Source: Vibrio maritimus
GTDB lineage: Bacteria > Pseudomonadota > Gammaproteobacteria > Enterobacterales > Vibrionaceae
Assembly (NCBI GenBank): GCA_000755425.1
Contig: BBMT01000002.1
Span: 558,001 to 622,000 of the forward strand
Direction: 5' to 3'
DNA length: 64,000 nt
Part shown: positions 26,663-37,370 of the stretch, piece by piece
Layout of the letters: each line of letters begins with the position of its first letter
Position numbering within the stretch: the stretch's first letter is position 1
Position numbers and translations under genes: made by a program
Notes under the pieces: generated by a model
The model's database searches: none
Told to the model about the DNA's origin: nothing
What the model saw: only the letters and a program-made list of their open reading frames with translations

Positions 26663-26695
26663 CAAACCCTCTCCTAAGAGGGTTTGTTTGTTTTT
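26663..26695 (+). terminator. Hairpin with T-rich tail between flgH and flgI
   Basis: CAAACCCTCT (26663-26672) pairs with AGAGGGTTTG (26677-26686) around a four-base loop, followed by TTTGTTTTT. As it is inside the operon it may attenuate transcription into flgI. Confidence 0.7.
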
Positions 26696-26706
26696 AGGGT
26701 AACATC

Positions 26707-27797
26707 ATGAAAAAGTTTACGTTTTTACTATTGGGTTTGTGCTTTGCCGCGGCAAGTGTACAAGCAGCACGCATCAAGGATGTGTCAGAAGTTGCCGGTG
26801 TGCGTAGTAACCAACTGGTGGGTTACGGTCTGGTAACAGGTCTACCAGGTACCGGTGAAAAACGCCGTTTACTGAGCAGAGCTTTCGCTCAATGCTGGAA
26901 AAATTCGGTATTCAAATGCCGATCGGTTTCAAGCCTAAATTCAAAAACGTCGCAGCGGTGATTGTCACTGCTGAGCTGCCCGCATTCTCAAAGCCGGGGC
27001 AAAAAATTGATGTTACCGTGTCGTCTATCGGTGCGGCAAAAAGTCTCCGTGGTGGCACACTGATGCAAACCTTCCTTCAAGGTTTGGATGGTGAGGTCTA
27101 TGCGGTCGCTCAGGGTAACTTGGTCGTGAGTGGTTTTAGTGCAGAAGGTCTCGATGGCTCAAAGATTGTCGGTAACAACCCTGTTGTTGGTATGATCTCA
27201 AGCGGCGCGACGGTCGAACGTGAAGTGCCAAGCCCATTTTCTCGTGGTGACTACATCACCTTTAATCTATTAGAGTCAGACTTTACCACGGCGCAAAACA
27301 TGGCGAACGCCATCAATGACTTCTTGGGACCGCAAATGGCGAACGCATTGGATGCAACTTCGGTACGCGTTCGTGCGCCACGTGATTTAAGCCAGCGTGT
27401 TGCCTTCCTATCTGCGGTTGAAAACGTGGAATTTGATACCGCTGACAGCGGTGCAAAAATCATTGTTAACTCACGTACAGGTACCATCGTTGTCGGTAAA
27501 CACGTTAAGCTAAAACCGGCGGCAGTGACGCACGGTGGCATGACGGTTGCCATTAAAGAAAACCTCCGCGTTAGTCAGCCGAATGCATTCGCTGGTGGCG
27601 AAACCGTAGTTGTGCCGAATTCGGATATTCAAGTGACCGAAGGCTCTGGCAAAATGTTTAAGTTTGAACCGGGTTTAACGCTAGATGATTTGGTGCGTGC
27701 GGTGAATGAAGTAGGCGCGGCGCCTTCGGATCTTATGGCTATCTTACAAGCGCTAAAACAAGCCGGCGCTATCGAAGGCCAGCTGATCGTAATCTAG
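26707..27797 (+). CDS. flgI: Flagellar P-ring protein FlgI, frame broken once
   Basis: Reconstruction gives a 363-residue periplasmic protein with signal peptide ([20 protein letters not shown]) and the FlgI opening [30 protein letters not shown]. FlgI builds the P ring in the peptidoglycan. The break is in the A-run at 26858-26862, one base short (expected [12 protein letters not shown]), giving an early stop and an apparent second start at 26892. Confidence 0.9.
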
Positions 27798-27807
27798 GAA
27801 CGCTAAT

Positions 27808-28749
27808 ATGATGAAAAATCCAAATGATATCGGTTTTATCCACGATATCGGTAGCCTAGACAAACTTCGTCAGCAAGCCGTAAGCGGTAAAGAAGGGGAC
27901 GATGACGCAGCGCTAAAAGCGGCGGCGCGTCAGTTCGAGTCTATCTTTACCACCATGATGCTCAAGTCGATGCGAGATGCGAATACGCATTTCGAGTCGG
28001 ACTTATCCATGAACCAAAACAGCCAGTTCTATCGTCAAATGCTAGATGAGCAGATGTCGAGTGAACTAAGCGCAAATGGCTCCCTTGGGCTTGCGGACAT
28101 GATTGTGGCTCAGCTTGGCGCAGCACGCGCGCCAGAAGCGCAAGCAGCAAGCAATCATGAACTTCGCGTTCGTAATGAATCGTTTGATTTGCCGGAGCGT
28201 GAAGCCAAGTACGATGAAGCTAAAGCGCGTCGTACGGCTGCAGCATTGGGCTTGATGGGACAAGAACCAACGCCAAACAAGTCGATTTTGGAACGCCAGA
28301 AAGTTTTGTAAGCTCACTGAAACCTTATGCTGATCGCGCGGCGAGATCTTTAGGTGTCGACTCCTCACTTCTTCTAGCACAAGCGGCACTAGAAACAGGC
28401 TGGGGACAGAAAGTAGTCAACAACAGTCAAGGTAGCAGTAACAACCTGTTCAACATCAAAGCCGATCGCAGCTGGGATGGTGACAAAGTGGCAACACAAA
28501 CGTTGGAATACCACCAAAATGTGCCAGTGCAAGAACGTGCCTCATTCCGCTCTTATCGCACTTATGAAGATAGTTTTAATGACTATGTGAAGTTCTTGAA
28601 TGAAAACCCACGCTATCAATCGGCGCTAAATCGCAGCGAAGGCTCTGAGTCGTTTATTCGTGACATTCATAAGGCGGCTACGCCACCGACCTAGTTATGC
28701 CGACAAGGTACTGAGAGTTAAAAAACAGATTGATGATATGACGCTTTAG
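27808..28749 (+). CDS. flgJ: Flagellar rod-assembly protein/peptidoglycan hydrolase FlgJ, frame broken three times
   Basis: Reconstruction gives about 314 residues: an N-terminal rod-scaffold domain (residues 1-125, with ARQFESIFTTMMLKSMRDA) and a C-terminal glucosaminidase domain (SLLLAQAALETGWGQKVV with catalytic-type Glu, SSNNLFNIKADRSW, FRSYRTYEDSFNDYVKFL). FlgJ caps the growing rod and cuts peptidoglycan for it. Bases are missing at about 28299 (expected RQESFVSS), 28676 (HKAGYAT) and 28691 (TDPSYA). The true stop is TAG 28747-28749, beyond the apparent one at 28694. Confidence 0.85.
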
Positions 28750-28771
28750 TCTTCATTGAGTATCGAATAAC

Positions 28772-28806
28772 CATCGCTCGGCAACTATGCCGAGCGATGT
28801 TGTTTC
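28772..28806 (+). terminator. Strong hairpin terminator after flgJ
   Basis: CATCGCTCGGCA (28772-28783) pairs perfectly with TGCCGAGCGATG (28788-28799) around ACTA and is followed by TTGTTTCT. It separates flgJ from the flgK promoter. Confidence 0.75.
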
Positions 28807-28879
28807 TACCCTAAAAAATGGACGTTTATCGGTCGTTTTTTATCCATTAAAACATCCACTTCCGACATTTATTATCACC

Positions 28880-28895
28880 TGGCATGTATGTTGCA
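28880..28895 (+). promoter_or_regulatory. Sigma54 promoter of flgKL
   Basis: TGGCATGTATGTTGCA fits the -24/-12 consensus, 67 bases upstream of the flgK start. Confidence 0.85.
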
Positions 28896-28961
28896 TTTTA
28901 ACTATCAACGACGGGCAAATCATGATGATTGTTGCCCGATTTTGAGGTTTTTGGGGGCGAT

Positions 28962-30840
28962 ATGGCGTCAGATCTTCTGAACTTAGGTACACAAAGTGTA
29001 CTCACAGCTCAGAGACAGTTAACTACGACTGGTCATAACATTTCTAACGCAAATACAGAGGGTTACAGCCGTCAATCTGTGATTCAGGGTACCAGTGACC
29101 CGAGGCAGTTTGGTGGGCAAACCTACGGTATGGGTGTGCATGTGGAAAATGTTCGCCGCTCTTGGGATCAGTTTGCCGTCAAAGAGCTCAATATGGCCAC
29201 CACTCAGATGAATTTCCGCAACGAGAGCTTGTCGAATCTCGATTTGTTGTCGGGCATGCTGTCATCGGTGGCGTCGAAAAAAATTCCAGAAAACCTCAAT
29301 GACTGGTTTGATTCCGTTAAAACACTCGCCGATACACCGAATGATATCGGCGCTCGTACAGTGGTGCTTGAAAAGGCGGACTTGATTCGTCAAACCATGA
29401 ACAACTTTCACGAATCGATGCGTCAACAAGCCGATACCGCCAACAAAAAGTTGGATATGGGTATTGAGCGTGTCAACCAACTTGCTGTCGAGATCCGCGA
29501 TACTCACCGTCTAATGCAAGAACGCCAGGGCCACACATTGATCTGATGGATAAGCACGAGCTGCTTATCAAAGAGTTGTCGGAGTACACCAAAGTGACGG
29601 TCACACCAAAAGCGGAGTCGGAAGGGTTTAACGTTCACATTGGTAATGGTCACACTCTAGTCTCCGGCACGGAAGCAAGCCAATTGAAGATGATCGACGG
29701 CTCGCCCGACGTTCACCAACGACGCTTAGCCATGGTCGAAGGCAAGGGGATCAAACCGATTAAAGCCGATGATATTGGCGGTAAGATTGAAGGGATGCTG
29801 GATCTGCGTGACAAAGAGATCCCATTCATTATGGACGAGTTAGGCAAGCTCGCCACCGCGTTCTCTTTTGAAGTTAATAAGCTGCAAAACCAAGGTTTGG
29901 ATCTTAATGGCCAGGTGGGTGCCGACATTTTCGTTGATGTAAATAGCGAAGTGATTGCCAAATCACGTGTGGTGACTGCGCCAAACTCGAAAGCCGATAT
30001 GGCGGTATACATAGCTGATACGAGCGAACTGCAAGGCGGCGAATACGAGCTGCGATTCGATGGCAATAACTACTTGGTCACTAAGCCAAATGGTGAGAAG
30101 CAAACCGTGGACGTGAATGTCAGCTCGGGTGCGTTTTATCTTGATGGCATGGTGGTCAACATCAAAAATGCACCTGAAGTGGGGGAACAAGTCCTGCTAA
30201 GACCGACGAGAAATGGCGCAGCGACGATGAAAATGGCGACTGATGACCCAAAAACAATCGCGGCACACAGTTTCGAGGCTTCTTCTACACGTGCTCAAGG
30301 TAACGCCAAATTTACCATTCTTGGCGCAGGCCAACTTCGTGAGTTCGAAGTCCATGTATCGCCTACTGGTAAAGAATTTGCGGTCACAGATAAGCAAGGC
30401 AATGTATTACTGACGCCTCAACTATATCCGCCAACCGATCCGGTTACCGTGCTGGGTACGACCTTTGAGCTGACTGACGGTGCGCTCCCTAACGACCGAT
30501 TTGCGGCGAATTTAAATCCGGCTCCCGGTGACAACGGTAACCTTCGGAAAATGATCAACATTCAAACGGACAAGACGTTGAATGGAGCAACTCGACGGTG
30601 ATCGATGTTTATCACAACCTAAATACCGAGGTTGGCCTGAAAGCGTCTACTGCGACTCGATTGCAAGAAGTGGCCAATCTTGAACACGAATCAGCGAAAA
30701 GCCGTGTCGCGTCTATTTCCGGGGTAAATCTGGATGAGGAAGCGGCAAATATGATGAAGTTTCAGCAGGCGTATATGGCCTCATCACGAGTGATGCAGGC
30801 GGCTAACGAAACCTTCGATACCATTTTGGCATTGCGATAG
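28962..30840 (+). CDS. flgK: Hook-filament junction protein FlgK (HAP1), frame broken twice
   Basis: Reconstruction gives 626 residues. The N-terminus has SVLTAQRQLTTTGHNISNANTEGYSRQSV and the C-terminus NLDEEAANMMKFQQAYMASSRVMQAANETFDTIL, the coiled axial ends of HAP1. FlgK joins hook to filament. GGGGG precedes ATG 28962. Bases are missing at about 29529 (expected RQGPHIDLMDKH) and 30584 (expected NGSNSTVIDVYH), splitting the gene into three open frames. Confidence 0.9.
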
Positions 30841-30853
30841 GAGATGATGGAAC

Positions 30854-32046
30854 ATGATGAATCGCATTTCTAGTTTTCATAACTATCAAACTGTTCAAAA
30901 TGACCTGCGTCGTCAGGAAAATAAGATTCACCACAACCAGGCGCAGTTAGCGTCGGGCAAACAGCTTCAAAAGCCTGCGGATGACCCACTAGCAGTGCAT
31001 TACCTGCAGAAAGTAGGTCAACAAACCGAACAACTTAAGCAGCATACCGACTCAATTGTGCTGTCTCGTAATCGTCTAGAACACCAAGAAGTGATGCTGC
31101 GTGAATCTGAGCAATTTGCCGATCACGCCAAGCGTTTAACCATGGAAGCGATCAACGGTGCGCTTTCGCCGCAGGACCGCGAAGCTAAAGCGCGTCAAAT
31201 TGAAGAGTTGGCCGTAAACTTTTTAGCTCTGGCAAACACGCAAGATGAATCTGGCAACTACACGTTTGCAGGGACTAAGAGTCGTACTCAGCCGTTTTTT
31301 GTCGATAGCAACGGCAAGATGTCGTACGCAGGTGATGACTACCAACGTAAAATGCGTATTTCAAACAGCATGGAAATTGCGACCAGCGATCCTGGCAGCA
31401 AGCTGTTTATGGAAATTGAAAACCCATTTGGTGACTACTCGGCTAATTATCAGCTCCAAAATGCTTCGGAGCTACTACTGCAAAGAGCTACCAATAGTAA
31501 CGCCACTGATCAGAGCCGCTACAAAGTGACGTTTGTCGATATGGGCAATGATAGCTTTGGCTATCAGCTAGAGCGCGATGGTGCGGTGGTGAAAGCGGAC
31601 AACTACGATCCAAAAACGGGCGTCGAGTTTGAAGGTTGAACATTCGCGTTCGAGGTCAAATTACGCCTGGTGATGCCATTGAGCTTGAGCCACAAAAAAC
31701 CTTTAGTGTCTTTGATACGTTCCGCGATGCCATTGTCGGTATGGATAACGATGTAGCGGATGCTAGTGCAAGTGCGGAGTTGCACCAAGCCACGGAGCAA
31801 TTCCACACGGCATTTTTGCATTTGACCAAAGCACGTACCGATACCGGCGCAAGGCTGAGCACATTGGATATTCAAGAGGCGCAGCATGAAGATTTCAAAA
31901 TCTCGCTAGCGCGATCGAAAAGTAATTTTGAAGATCTGGATTACTCAAAAGCGGTGATTGAATTTGAAGAGAACTCAAGAGCGCTGCAAGCCTCGCAGCT
32001 TGCGTTTGGTAAGACCAAAGATCTGACTTTATTTAACTACTTATAA
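30854..32046 (+). CDS. flgL: Hook-filament junction protein FlgL (HAP3), frame broken once
   Basis: Reconstruction gives 397 residues of the flagellin-like HAP3 family: NQAQLASGKQLQKPADDPLAVHYLQ at the N-terminus and a C-terminal helix ending in SKAVIEFEENSRALQASQLAFGKTKDLTLFNYL. It forms the second junction zone on which the filament grows. The break is at 31636-31637, a T-run one base short (expected FEGLNIRVRGQ). It follows flgK by 13 bases. Confidence 0.9.
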
Positions 32047-32283
32047 TTTTACACTTTGTGTTCTCGGTTGCCCTATGAGCTAAGCCTTAGGAGCAGGAGC
32101 GTAAAGTCGATATGTAAAAGCAACTAGATACAAGAAGCGAGGTAAAGAGCGGCAAAACATCGTACCGCCTCATTGCCACTCTTATCAATAGGTTGACTAA
32201 AACTCATAGCTATGACTTTTGGTTTGATGCTAAATTGTTAATTTTTAATAACTTAAACGAAATATGATTCAGATTCTAAAACT

Positions 32284-32299
32284 TGGCACGTGATTTGTA
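32284..32299 (+). promoter_or_regulatory. Sigma54-like promoter of the FlaA-type flagellin
   Basis: TGGCACGTGATTTGTA keeps a perfect -24 half (TGGCACG) but has TTGTA in place of TTGCA at -12. It precedes the flagellin that resembles Vibrio cholerae FlaA, whose gene is known to be sigma54-dependent. Confidence 0.65.
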
Positions 32300-32367
32300 T
32301 TAACTAAGTTGAACCACTGTGCTTTGCCGTTTTGGCAGAGCTCAGGTAGTGAATTTGAACAGATACT

Positions 32368-32392
32368 CCATCTGATACGGGGTATCAGGTGG
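32368..32392 (+). promoter_or_regulatory. Hairpin in the flagellin leader
   Basis: CCATCTGATAC (32368-32378) pairs with GTATCAGGTGG (32382-32392) over 11 pairs including one U-G, around GGG. It lies 86 bases before the start codon and has no T-run, so it is more likely an mRNA stability or translation element than a terminator. Confidence 0.5.
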
Positions 32393-32477
32393 ATGTAGAC
32401 GTCAGTCGTTGCCAACGGCTATCTGGCCGCGTCGCAATCCAACTTGAAGCGCTTGCGAACTCATTTAGGAGAGCAAA

Positions 32478-33614
32478 ATGGCAATTACAGTAAGTACTAA
32501 CGTTTCTGCGATGACCGCGCAGCGTTATCTCAATAAGTCCTCGAATGACTTAAATACGTCTATGGAACGTTTGTCATCAGGCCACAAAATTAATAGTGCT
32601 AAAGACGATGCAGCGGGTCTGCAAATTTCTAATCGCTTAACCGCACAGTCTCGTGGCTTGGACGTAGCGATGCGAAACGCTAACGACGGTATTTCGATTG
32701 CACAAACGGCAGAAGGGGCGATGAATGAGTCGACCAACATCCTGCAGCGTATGCGTGATCTTGCGATTCAATCGTCAAACGGCACTAACTCGCCGTCAGA
32801 GCGTCAAGCTATCAACGAAGAATCGACAGCATTGCAAGCAGAGCTAAACCGTATTGCGGAAACCACATCATTTGGTGGACGTCGTTTGCTTAACGGCTCG
32901 TTTGGCGATGCATCATTCCAAATTGGTGCCAACTCTGGTGAAGCCATGATTATGGGGCTAACCAGCATCCGTGCTGATGATTTCCGTATGGGTGGTACGA
33001 CGTTTACTGCGACGAATGCAAAAGATTCTAGTTGGTCGGTAGACCCTAACGCTGCTGACTTGAAGTTTGAGTTCACCACGAAAGCGGGCGAAGCCGTAAC
33101 GGTAGATATCGCGGCGAAGGCGGGTGATGACATCGAGCAGCTAGCGACCTACATTAACGGTCAATCTGACCTGGTGAGTGCATCAGTTGGTGACAACGGT
33201 GAACTGCAAGTCTTTATCGCAGAGCCAGATCTTGATGGTGCGGTGACGATCTCCGGTGGCCTTGCAACAGACCTAGATCTCACTAACGTTGGCGTGCAAA
33301 CCACAGTACAAGACATCGACATGACCACGGTAGCGGGTTCACAGAATGCTATTTCTGTATTGGATTCAGCTCTGAAGTATGTCGATTCACAACGTGCAGA
33401 CCTTGGTGCGAAGCAAAACCGCCTGAGCCACAGTATTAATAACTTAGCGAACATCCAAGAAAACGTTGAAGCGTCAAATAGCCGTATCAAGGATACCGAT
33501 TTTGCTAAAGAGACAACCGCGATGACTAAGAACCAGATCCTGCAACAAGCAGGTACCTCGATTCTAGCTCAAGCGAAACAGTTGCCTAACTCTGCGATGT
33601 CACTACTACAATAG
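32478..33614 (+). CDS. flaA: Polar flagellin, FlaA-type (V. cholerae naming)
   Basis: A 378-residue flagellin with the conserved D0/D1 ends ([21 protein letters not shown]-terminal [19 protein letters not shown]) and a short central domain with [46 protein letters not shown] and the [15 protein letters not shown] stretch match V. cholerae FlaA, the core flagellin needed for filament formation; the V. parahaemolyticus equivalent is called FlaC. It is preceded by a sigma54-like promoter, unlike the two next flagellins. AGGAG precedes the ATG. Intact, and followed by a terminator. Confidence 0.85.
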   Translation: MAITVSTNVSAMTAQRYLNKSSNDLNTSMERLSSGHKINSAKDDAAGLQISNRLTAQSRGLDVAMRNANDGISIAQTAEGAMNESTNILQRMRDLAIQSSNGTNSPSERQAINEESTALQAELNRIAETTSFGGRRLLNGSFGDASFQIGANSGEAMIMGLTSIRADDFRMGGTTFTATNAKDSSWSVDPNAADLKFEFTTKAGEAVTVDIAAKAGDDIEQLATYINGQSDLVSASVGDNGELQVFIAEPDLDGAVTISGGLATDLDLTNVGVQTTVQDIDMTTVAGSQNAISVLDSALKYVDSQRADLGAKQNRLSHSINNLANIQENVEASNSRIKDTDFAKETTAMTKNQILQQAGTSILAQAKQLPNSAMSLLQ

Positions 33615-33802
33615 TAAGACGTCCAGATAAAGCAAAAGATACCTAGCCAGACGTGGCGTAATTATCTTATTGCTTGGCAAGCATACCTTGTGAAAGTGTT
33701 GGGCTCTCTCTCTCAACCTGCCCTGATACGGCCATGAGGTATGTCGGAACGCCGGATTGTGTTCATTTCTCTTGATCTCCACACAGGCCATGGCTTCCAC
33801 CC

Positions 33803-33845
33803 AGCCCCAGTTCTCTCAAAGGAAAAGGGGCTTTTTCTTTTTTAG
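33803..33845 (+). terminator. Terminator after the first flagellin
   Basis: AGCCCC (33803-33808) pairs with GGGGCT (33827-33832), and is followed by TTTTCTTTTTT. Confidence 0.7.
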
Positions 33846-34049
33846 GTCACCAGAAATCTGTTTATCCACTTAACCTCGTGTTACCTCAACCTCTGACACT
33901 CAGTACTCTCCAAGCTAATTTTTACTGAAAAAATCTGATTGTTTCGGCCGCCACTTACCGAACTTTAGCGCTTTTTTGGCAAATTGTTTCCGTCTGCTCA
34001 CTTCCTAACCAAACGAATGTTTTTATTTTAATTTTTTTCCGTTTTTCCC

Positions 34050-34076
34050 TAAAGGTTTTTGTCGCCGTGTCGCTAA
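34050..34076 (+). promoter_or_regulatory. Sigma28 (FliA) promoter of the second flagellin
   Basis: TAAAGGTT (34050-34057), 11 bases, then GTCGCTAA (34069-34076) follows the TAAAGTTT-N11-GCCGATAA consensus with few mismatches, 79 bases before the ATG. Confidence 0.7.
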
Positions 34077-34101
34077 AAGATTAACTTTGAGAGAACTACT
34101 T

Positions 34102-34124
34102 GGTTTTCCGAGACGTCGGAAACC
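34102..34124 (+). promoter_or_regulatory. Leader hairpin of the second flagellin
   Basis: GGTTTTCCGA (34102-34111) pairs with TCGGAAACC (34116-34124), one bulged T, GACG loop, directly after the expected transcript start. A possible 5' stabilising stem. Confidence 0.5.
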
Positions 34125-34155
34125 GCTACACCGGAAAATCAATTGGAGAAACAAC

Positions 34156-35289
34156 ATGGCAGTGAATGTAAATACAAACGTATCGGCGATGACAGCGCAG
34201 CGTTACCTAAACAACGCAAACCAGGCTCAACAAACCTCAATGGAGCGTTTGTCTTCTGGTCACAAAATTAACAGCGCAAAAGATGACGCAGCGGGTCTTC
34301 AAATCTCTAACCGTTTGAACGTACAAAGCCGTGGTCTTGATGTTGCAGTGCGTAATGCTAACGACGGTATCTCAATCGCACAAACAGCAGAAGGTGCGAT
34401 GAACGAGACTACAAACATCCTACAACGTATGCGTGACTTATCACTTCAGTCTGCAAACGGCTCTAACTCAAAAGCAGAGCGTGTTGCGATTCAAGAAGAA
34501 GTGACGGCACTAAACAACGAACTGAACCGTATCGCAGAAACCACGTCTTTTGGTGGTAACAAGCTACTGAACGGTACGCACGGTACTAAGTCATTCCAAA
34601 TTGGTGCTGACAACGGTGAAGCAGTGATGCTAAGCCTGCGTGACATGCGCTCTGACAACGCACAAATGGGTGGCACGAGCTACCAAGCTGCGAACGCGAA
34701 AGACAAAGACTGGAGCGTAGCGGCGGGTACTAATGACTTAACGATTGCCCTAACAGACAGCTTTGGTGATGCACAAACGATCACTATCAACGCGAAAGAG
34801 GGTGATGACATTGAGCAGCTAGCGACTTACATCAATGGTCAACAAGACTTGGTGAAAGCGTCAGTTGATGAAGATGGCAAGCTACAAGTTTTTGCTGGCA
34901 ACAACAAAGTTGATGGCGCTGTGACTTTCTCTGGTGGTCTAGCGGGCGACCTAAGCATGCAAGCAGGTACTGCGGTAACGGTTGATACTATTGACGTAAC
35001 GTCGGTTGGTGGCGCGCAAGAATCGGTTGCTATCCTAGACTCAGCACTTAAGTATGTGGACAGCCACCGTGCAGAGCTTGGTGCATTCCAAAACCGTTTC
35101 AACCACGCAATTAACAACTTAGATAACATCAACGAGAACGTAAACGCGTCGAAGAGCCGTATCAAGGATACTGACTTCGCGAAAGAAACGACGGCGATGA
35201 CTAAGAACCAAATCCTATCGCAAGCATCAAGCTCAATCTTGGCGCAAGCGAAGCAGGCGCCAAACGCGGCACTAAGCCTACTGGGTTAA
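34156..35289 (+). CDS. Polar flagellin, FlaB/FlaD-type
   Basis: A 377-residue flagellin with the same ends as its neighbours and the [33 protein letters not shown] segment typical of sigma28-dependent Vibrio flagellins. The central domain ([21 protein letters not shown]) differs from the other two. GGAG precedes ATG 34156. A sigma28 promoter lies upstream and a terminator follows. Which of flaB, flaD or flaE it is cannot be said from order alone. Confidence 0.9.
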   Translation: MAVNVNTNVSAMTAQRYLNNANQAQQTSMERLSSGHKINSAKDDAAGLQISNRLNVQSRGLDVAVRNANDGISIAQTAEGAMNETTNILQRMRDLSLQSANGSNSKAERVAIQEEVTALNNELNRIAETTSFGGNKLLNGTHGTKSFQIGADNGEAVMLSLRDMRSDNAQMGGTSYQAANAKDKDWSVAAGTNDLTIALTDSFGDAQTITINAKEGDDIEQLATYINGQQDLVKASVDEDGKLQVFAGNNKVDGAVTFSGGLAGDLSMQAGTAVTVDTIDVTSVGGAQESVAILDSALKYVDSHRAELGAFQNRFNHAINNLDNINENVNASKSRIKDTDFAKETTAMTKNQILSQASSSILAQAKQAPNAALSLLG

Positions 35290-35313
35290 TCAAAATACCC
35301 AACCAGTTATAAA

Positions 35314-35341
35314 ACCAGAGCTCCGGCTCTGGTTTTTTTTC
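35314..35341 (+). terminator. Terminator after the second flagellin
   Basis: ACCAGAGC (35314-35321) pairs with GCTCTGGT (35326-35333), loop TCCG, then eight T. Confidence 0.9.
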
Positions 35342-35472
35342 GCCTTGTTAGTGCTCCTATGGCTGCTGGCAGCCTCAGTCATTTCCTACTTCCAATATGT
35401 CTTGCTTATCACGATCAAGCTCACATTTATTCAATCAATTGAATTTGCGACAAAAAAAACACACTTTTTTTC

Positions 35473-35499
35473 TAAAGCTTCTAAATGAATCGCCGTTAC
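35473..35499 (+). promoter_or_regulatory. Sigma28 (FliA) promoter of the third flagellin
   Basis: TAAAGCTT (35473-35480), 11 bases, then GCCGTTAC (35492-35499) closely matches the FliA consensus, 87 bases before the ATG. Confidence 0.75.
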
Positions 35500-35586
35500 A
35501 GGGATTGAGAGAAATGAAATCAGATGTGCCAATGTGAGGTGAGAGACACAGAGGCCATCTATCCCTAAATGCCTAAGGAGATCAAT

Positions 35587-36717
35587 ATGGCAATTAATGT
35601 AAACACTAACGTGTCTGCAATGACCGCCCAGCGTTATCTAAATTCCGCTGCGGAAGGTACACAAAAATCAATGGAGCGTTTGTCTTCTGGCTATAAAATC
35701 AACAGCGCAAAAGACGACGCTGCGGGTCTACAGATTTCTAACCGTTTGACATCGCAAAGCCGCGGTCTAGACATGGCTGTAAAAAATGCGAACGACGGTA
35801 TTTCTATTGCGCAAACAGCAGAAGGTGCGATGAATGAGACCACCAACATCCTGCAACGTATGCGTGACCTATCGCTTCAATCTGCTAATGGCTCAAACTC
35901 AAAGTCAGAGCGTGTTGCTATTCAAGAAGAAGTGACAGCGCTTAACGACGAACTTAACCGTATCGCAGAAACCACTTCTTTCGGTGGTAACCGTCTTCTT
36001 AACGGTACTTACGGCACACAATCTTTCCAAATCGGTGCCGACTCTGGTGAAGCAGTTATGCTGACTATGGGTAACTTACGTTCTGATACAACAGAAATGG
36101 GTGGTAAGAGTTACGGTTCAACAGTCAGCGCAGACGCAGACTGGGCAGTTGGCGCAGGTGCTAACTTAACCATGTCTTACACTGACAAACAAGGTGATGC
36201 TCAAACTTTAGACATCCAAGCTAAAGAAGGCGACGATATCGAGCAGCTAGCAACATACATCAATGGTCAAAGTGAAGATGTAAAAGCGTCTGTTGGCGAT
36301 GATGGCAAACTGCAGCTGTATGCTTCAACGCAAAAAGTAACAGGAGATGTGACATTCGGTGGCTCTCTAGCAACTGATCTTAGTATCGGTGCTGGTCAAG
36401 ATGTCACTGTGAAAGACATCGATGTGACGTCTGTAGCTGGTGCTCAGGAAGCTGTGGCAATACTTGACGGCGCACTGAAAGGTGTTGACTCTCAACGTGC
36501 TGAACTTGGTGCTTTCCAAAACCGTTTCAACCACGCTATCAACAACCTAAGCAACATCAACGAGAACGTGAATGCGTCAAACAGCCGCATTAAAGACACG
36601 GACTATGCAAAAGAGACGACTGCGATGACTAAGAATCAGATCTTGCAACAAGCGAGTACATCGATTCTTGCGCAAGCGAAACAGTCTCCATCGGCGGCAC
36701 TTAGTCTACTAGGCTAA
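35587..36717 (+). CDS. Polar flagellin, FlaB/FlaD-type
   Basis: A 376-residue flagellin, closest to the preceding one (shared [32 protein letters not shown] and [16 protein letters not shown] segments) but with its own central domain ([16 protein letters not shown]). AAGGAG lies seven bases before ATG 35587. Its promoter is sigma28-type. Multiple flagellins with conserved ends and diverged centres are normal for Vibrio polar filaments. Confidence 0.9.
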   Translation: MAINVNTNVSAMTAQRYLNSAAEGTQKSMERLSSGYKINSAKDDAAGLQISNRLTSQSRGLDMAVKNANDGISIAQTAEGAMNETTNILQRMRDLSLQSANGSNSKSERVAIQEEVTALNDELNRIAETTSFGGNRLLNGTYGTQSFQIGADSGEAVMLTMGNLRSDTTEMGGKSYGSTVSADADWAVGAGANLTMSYTDKQGDAQTLDIQAKEGDDIEQLATYINGQSEDVKASVGDDGKLQLYASTQKVTGDVTFGGSLATDLSIGAGQDVTVKDIDVTSVAGAQEAVAILDGALKGVDSQRAELGAFQNRFNHAINNLSNINENVNASNSRIKDTDYAKETTAMTKNQILQQASTSILAQAKQSPSAALSLLG

Positions 36718-36744
36718 TTTCGTCGTAGACCTTAGGCAGGTTGG

Positions 36745-36771
36745 TTGGCGGTAACATCCCTTTACCGCCAA
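36745..36771 (+). terminator. Hairpin between the third flagellin and flaG
   Basis: TTGGCGGTAA (36745-36754) pairs perfectly with TTACCGCCAA (36762-36771) around seven bases. There is no T-run, so read-through into flaG is likely. Confidence 0.5.
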
Positions 36772-36853
36772 CTTCCAATTTCAATGCTATTGCTCAACAA
36801 GAAGTACCTTTGTTGGAGTTGGACAATACGAGGTTAGAAACGGGAGAGCGAGA

Positions 36854-37303
36854 ATGGACATTTCATCCTACGCATCGAACCTTCAGCCTTTTGCCTCATC
36901 GAGTGGCACAGAACTTGCTTCAAAAAATACTAAAGATGCCGCCTCGCAACAGATAACGACCGAGAATAAAGAAAAATCTCAGTTGGTTGAAGAGGTTAAT
37001 AAAACCGAGACGCCGGAGCTGACTAACAAGAAGGCTACCGAAGTCATTCAACGCATAGCCAACGAACGACAGCAACTTAATGATGCTGAGCGTGAGAAAA
37101 TGGTTGAGCGACTGGATAAGTTTTTGAGCGACATGAATACGGGATTATCGTTTCGTGTCGACGAAGAGTCTGGACGCAACATTTTCACGGTATATGCCAA
37201 GGAAACAGGGGATGTGATCCGCCAGTTTCCGGATGAAGAACTGCTCGACGTTTTACGCCGCATCGAACAGCATGGCTCCTTAACCATAGACATGTTGGTG
37301 TAA
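36854..37303 (+). CDS. flaG: Flagellar protein FlaG
   Basis: A 149-residue FlaG-family protein. The N-terminal half is charged and disordered; the family domain is the C-terminal part (ADMNTGLSFRVDEESGRNIFTVYAKETGDVIRQFPDEELLDVLRRI as seen in fragments from residue 92). FlaG influences filament length in polar flagellates; its exact role is unclear. It opens the flaG-fliD-flaI-fliS operon, which follows the flagellins in Vibrio. Confidence 0.9.
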   Translation: MDISSYASNLQPFASSSGTELASKNTKDAASQQITTENKEKSQLVEEVNKTETPELTNKKATEVIQRIANERQQLNDAEREKMVERLDKFLSDMNTGLSFRVDEESGRNIFTVYAKETGDVIRQFPDEELLDVLRRIEQHGSLTIDMLV

Positions 37304-37370
37304 TGCCTGACTCAGTTGAGTTCAGGTTGGTATAGATTTGAAGTAGTTTGGTGAATAATGGGCCGATAGG

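Larger units (their letters stand above)
32047..32477 (+). other. Long non-coding leader and promoter region of the first flagellin
   Basis: No gene is visible in these 431 bases. They hold the sigma54-like site at 32284-32299 and a hairpin at 32368-32392. A transcript starting just after the promoter would have an untranslated leader of about 165 bases with more pairing potential near 32405-32460. Confidence 0.6.
33615..34155 (+). other. Intergenic region between the first and second flagellin genes
   Basis: 541 bases without a gene. It holds the terminator at 33803-33845, a long AT-rich stretch (34020-34050), the sigma28 promoter at 34050-34076 and a leader hairpin at 34102-34124. Nothing else is supported. 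Confidence 0.6.

Noticed and set aside
33970..34000. TGGC plus TTTCC near 33978 as a sigma54 promoter for the second flagellin
   Set aside because: No GC at the -12 position; a better sigma28 site lies at 34050-34076.
32478..36717. Large direct repeats
   Set aside because: The similarity is explained by three paralogous flagellin genes.
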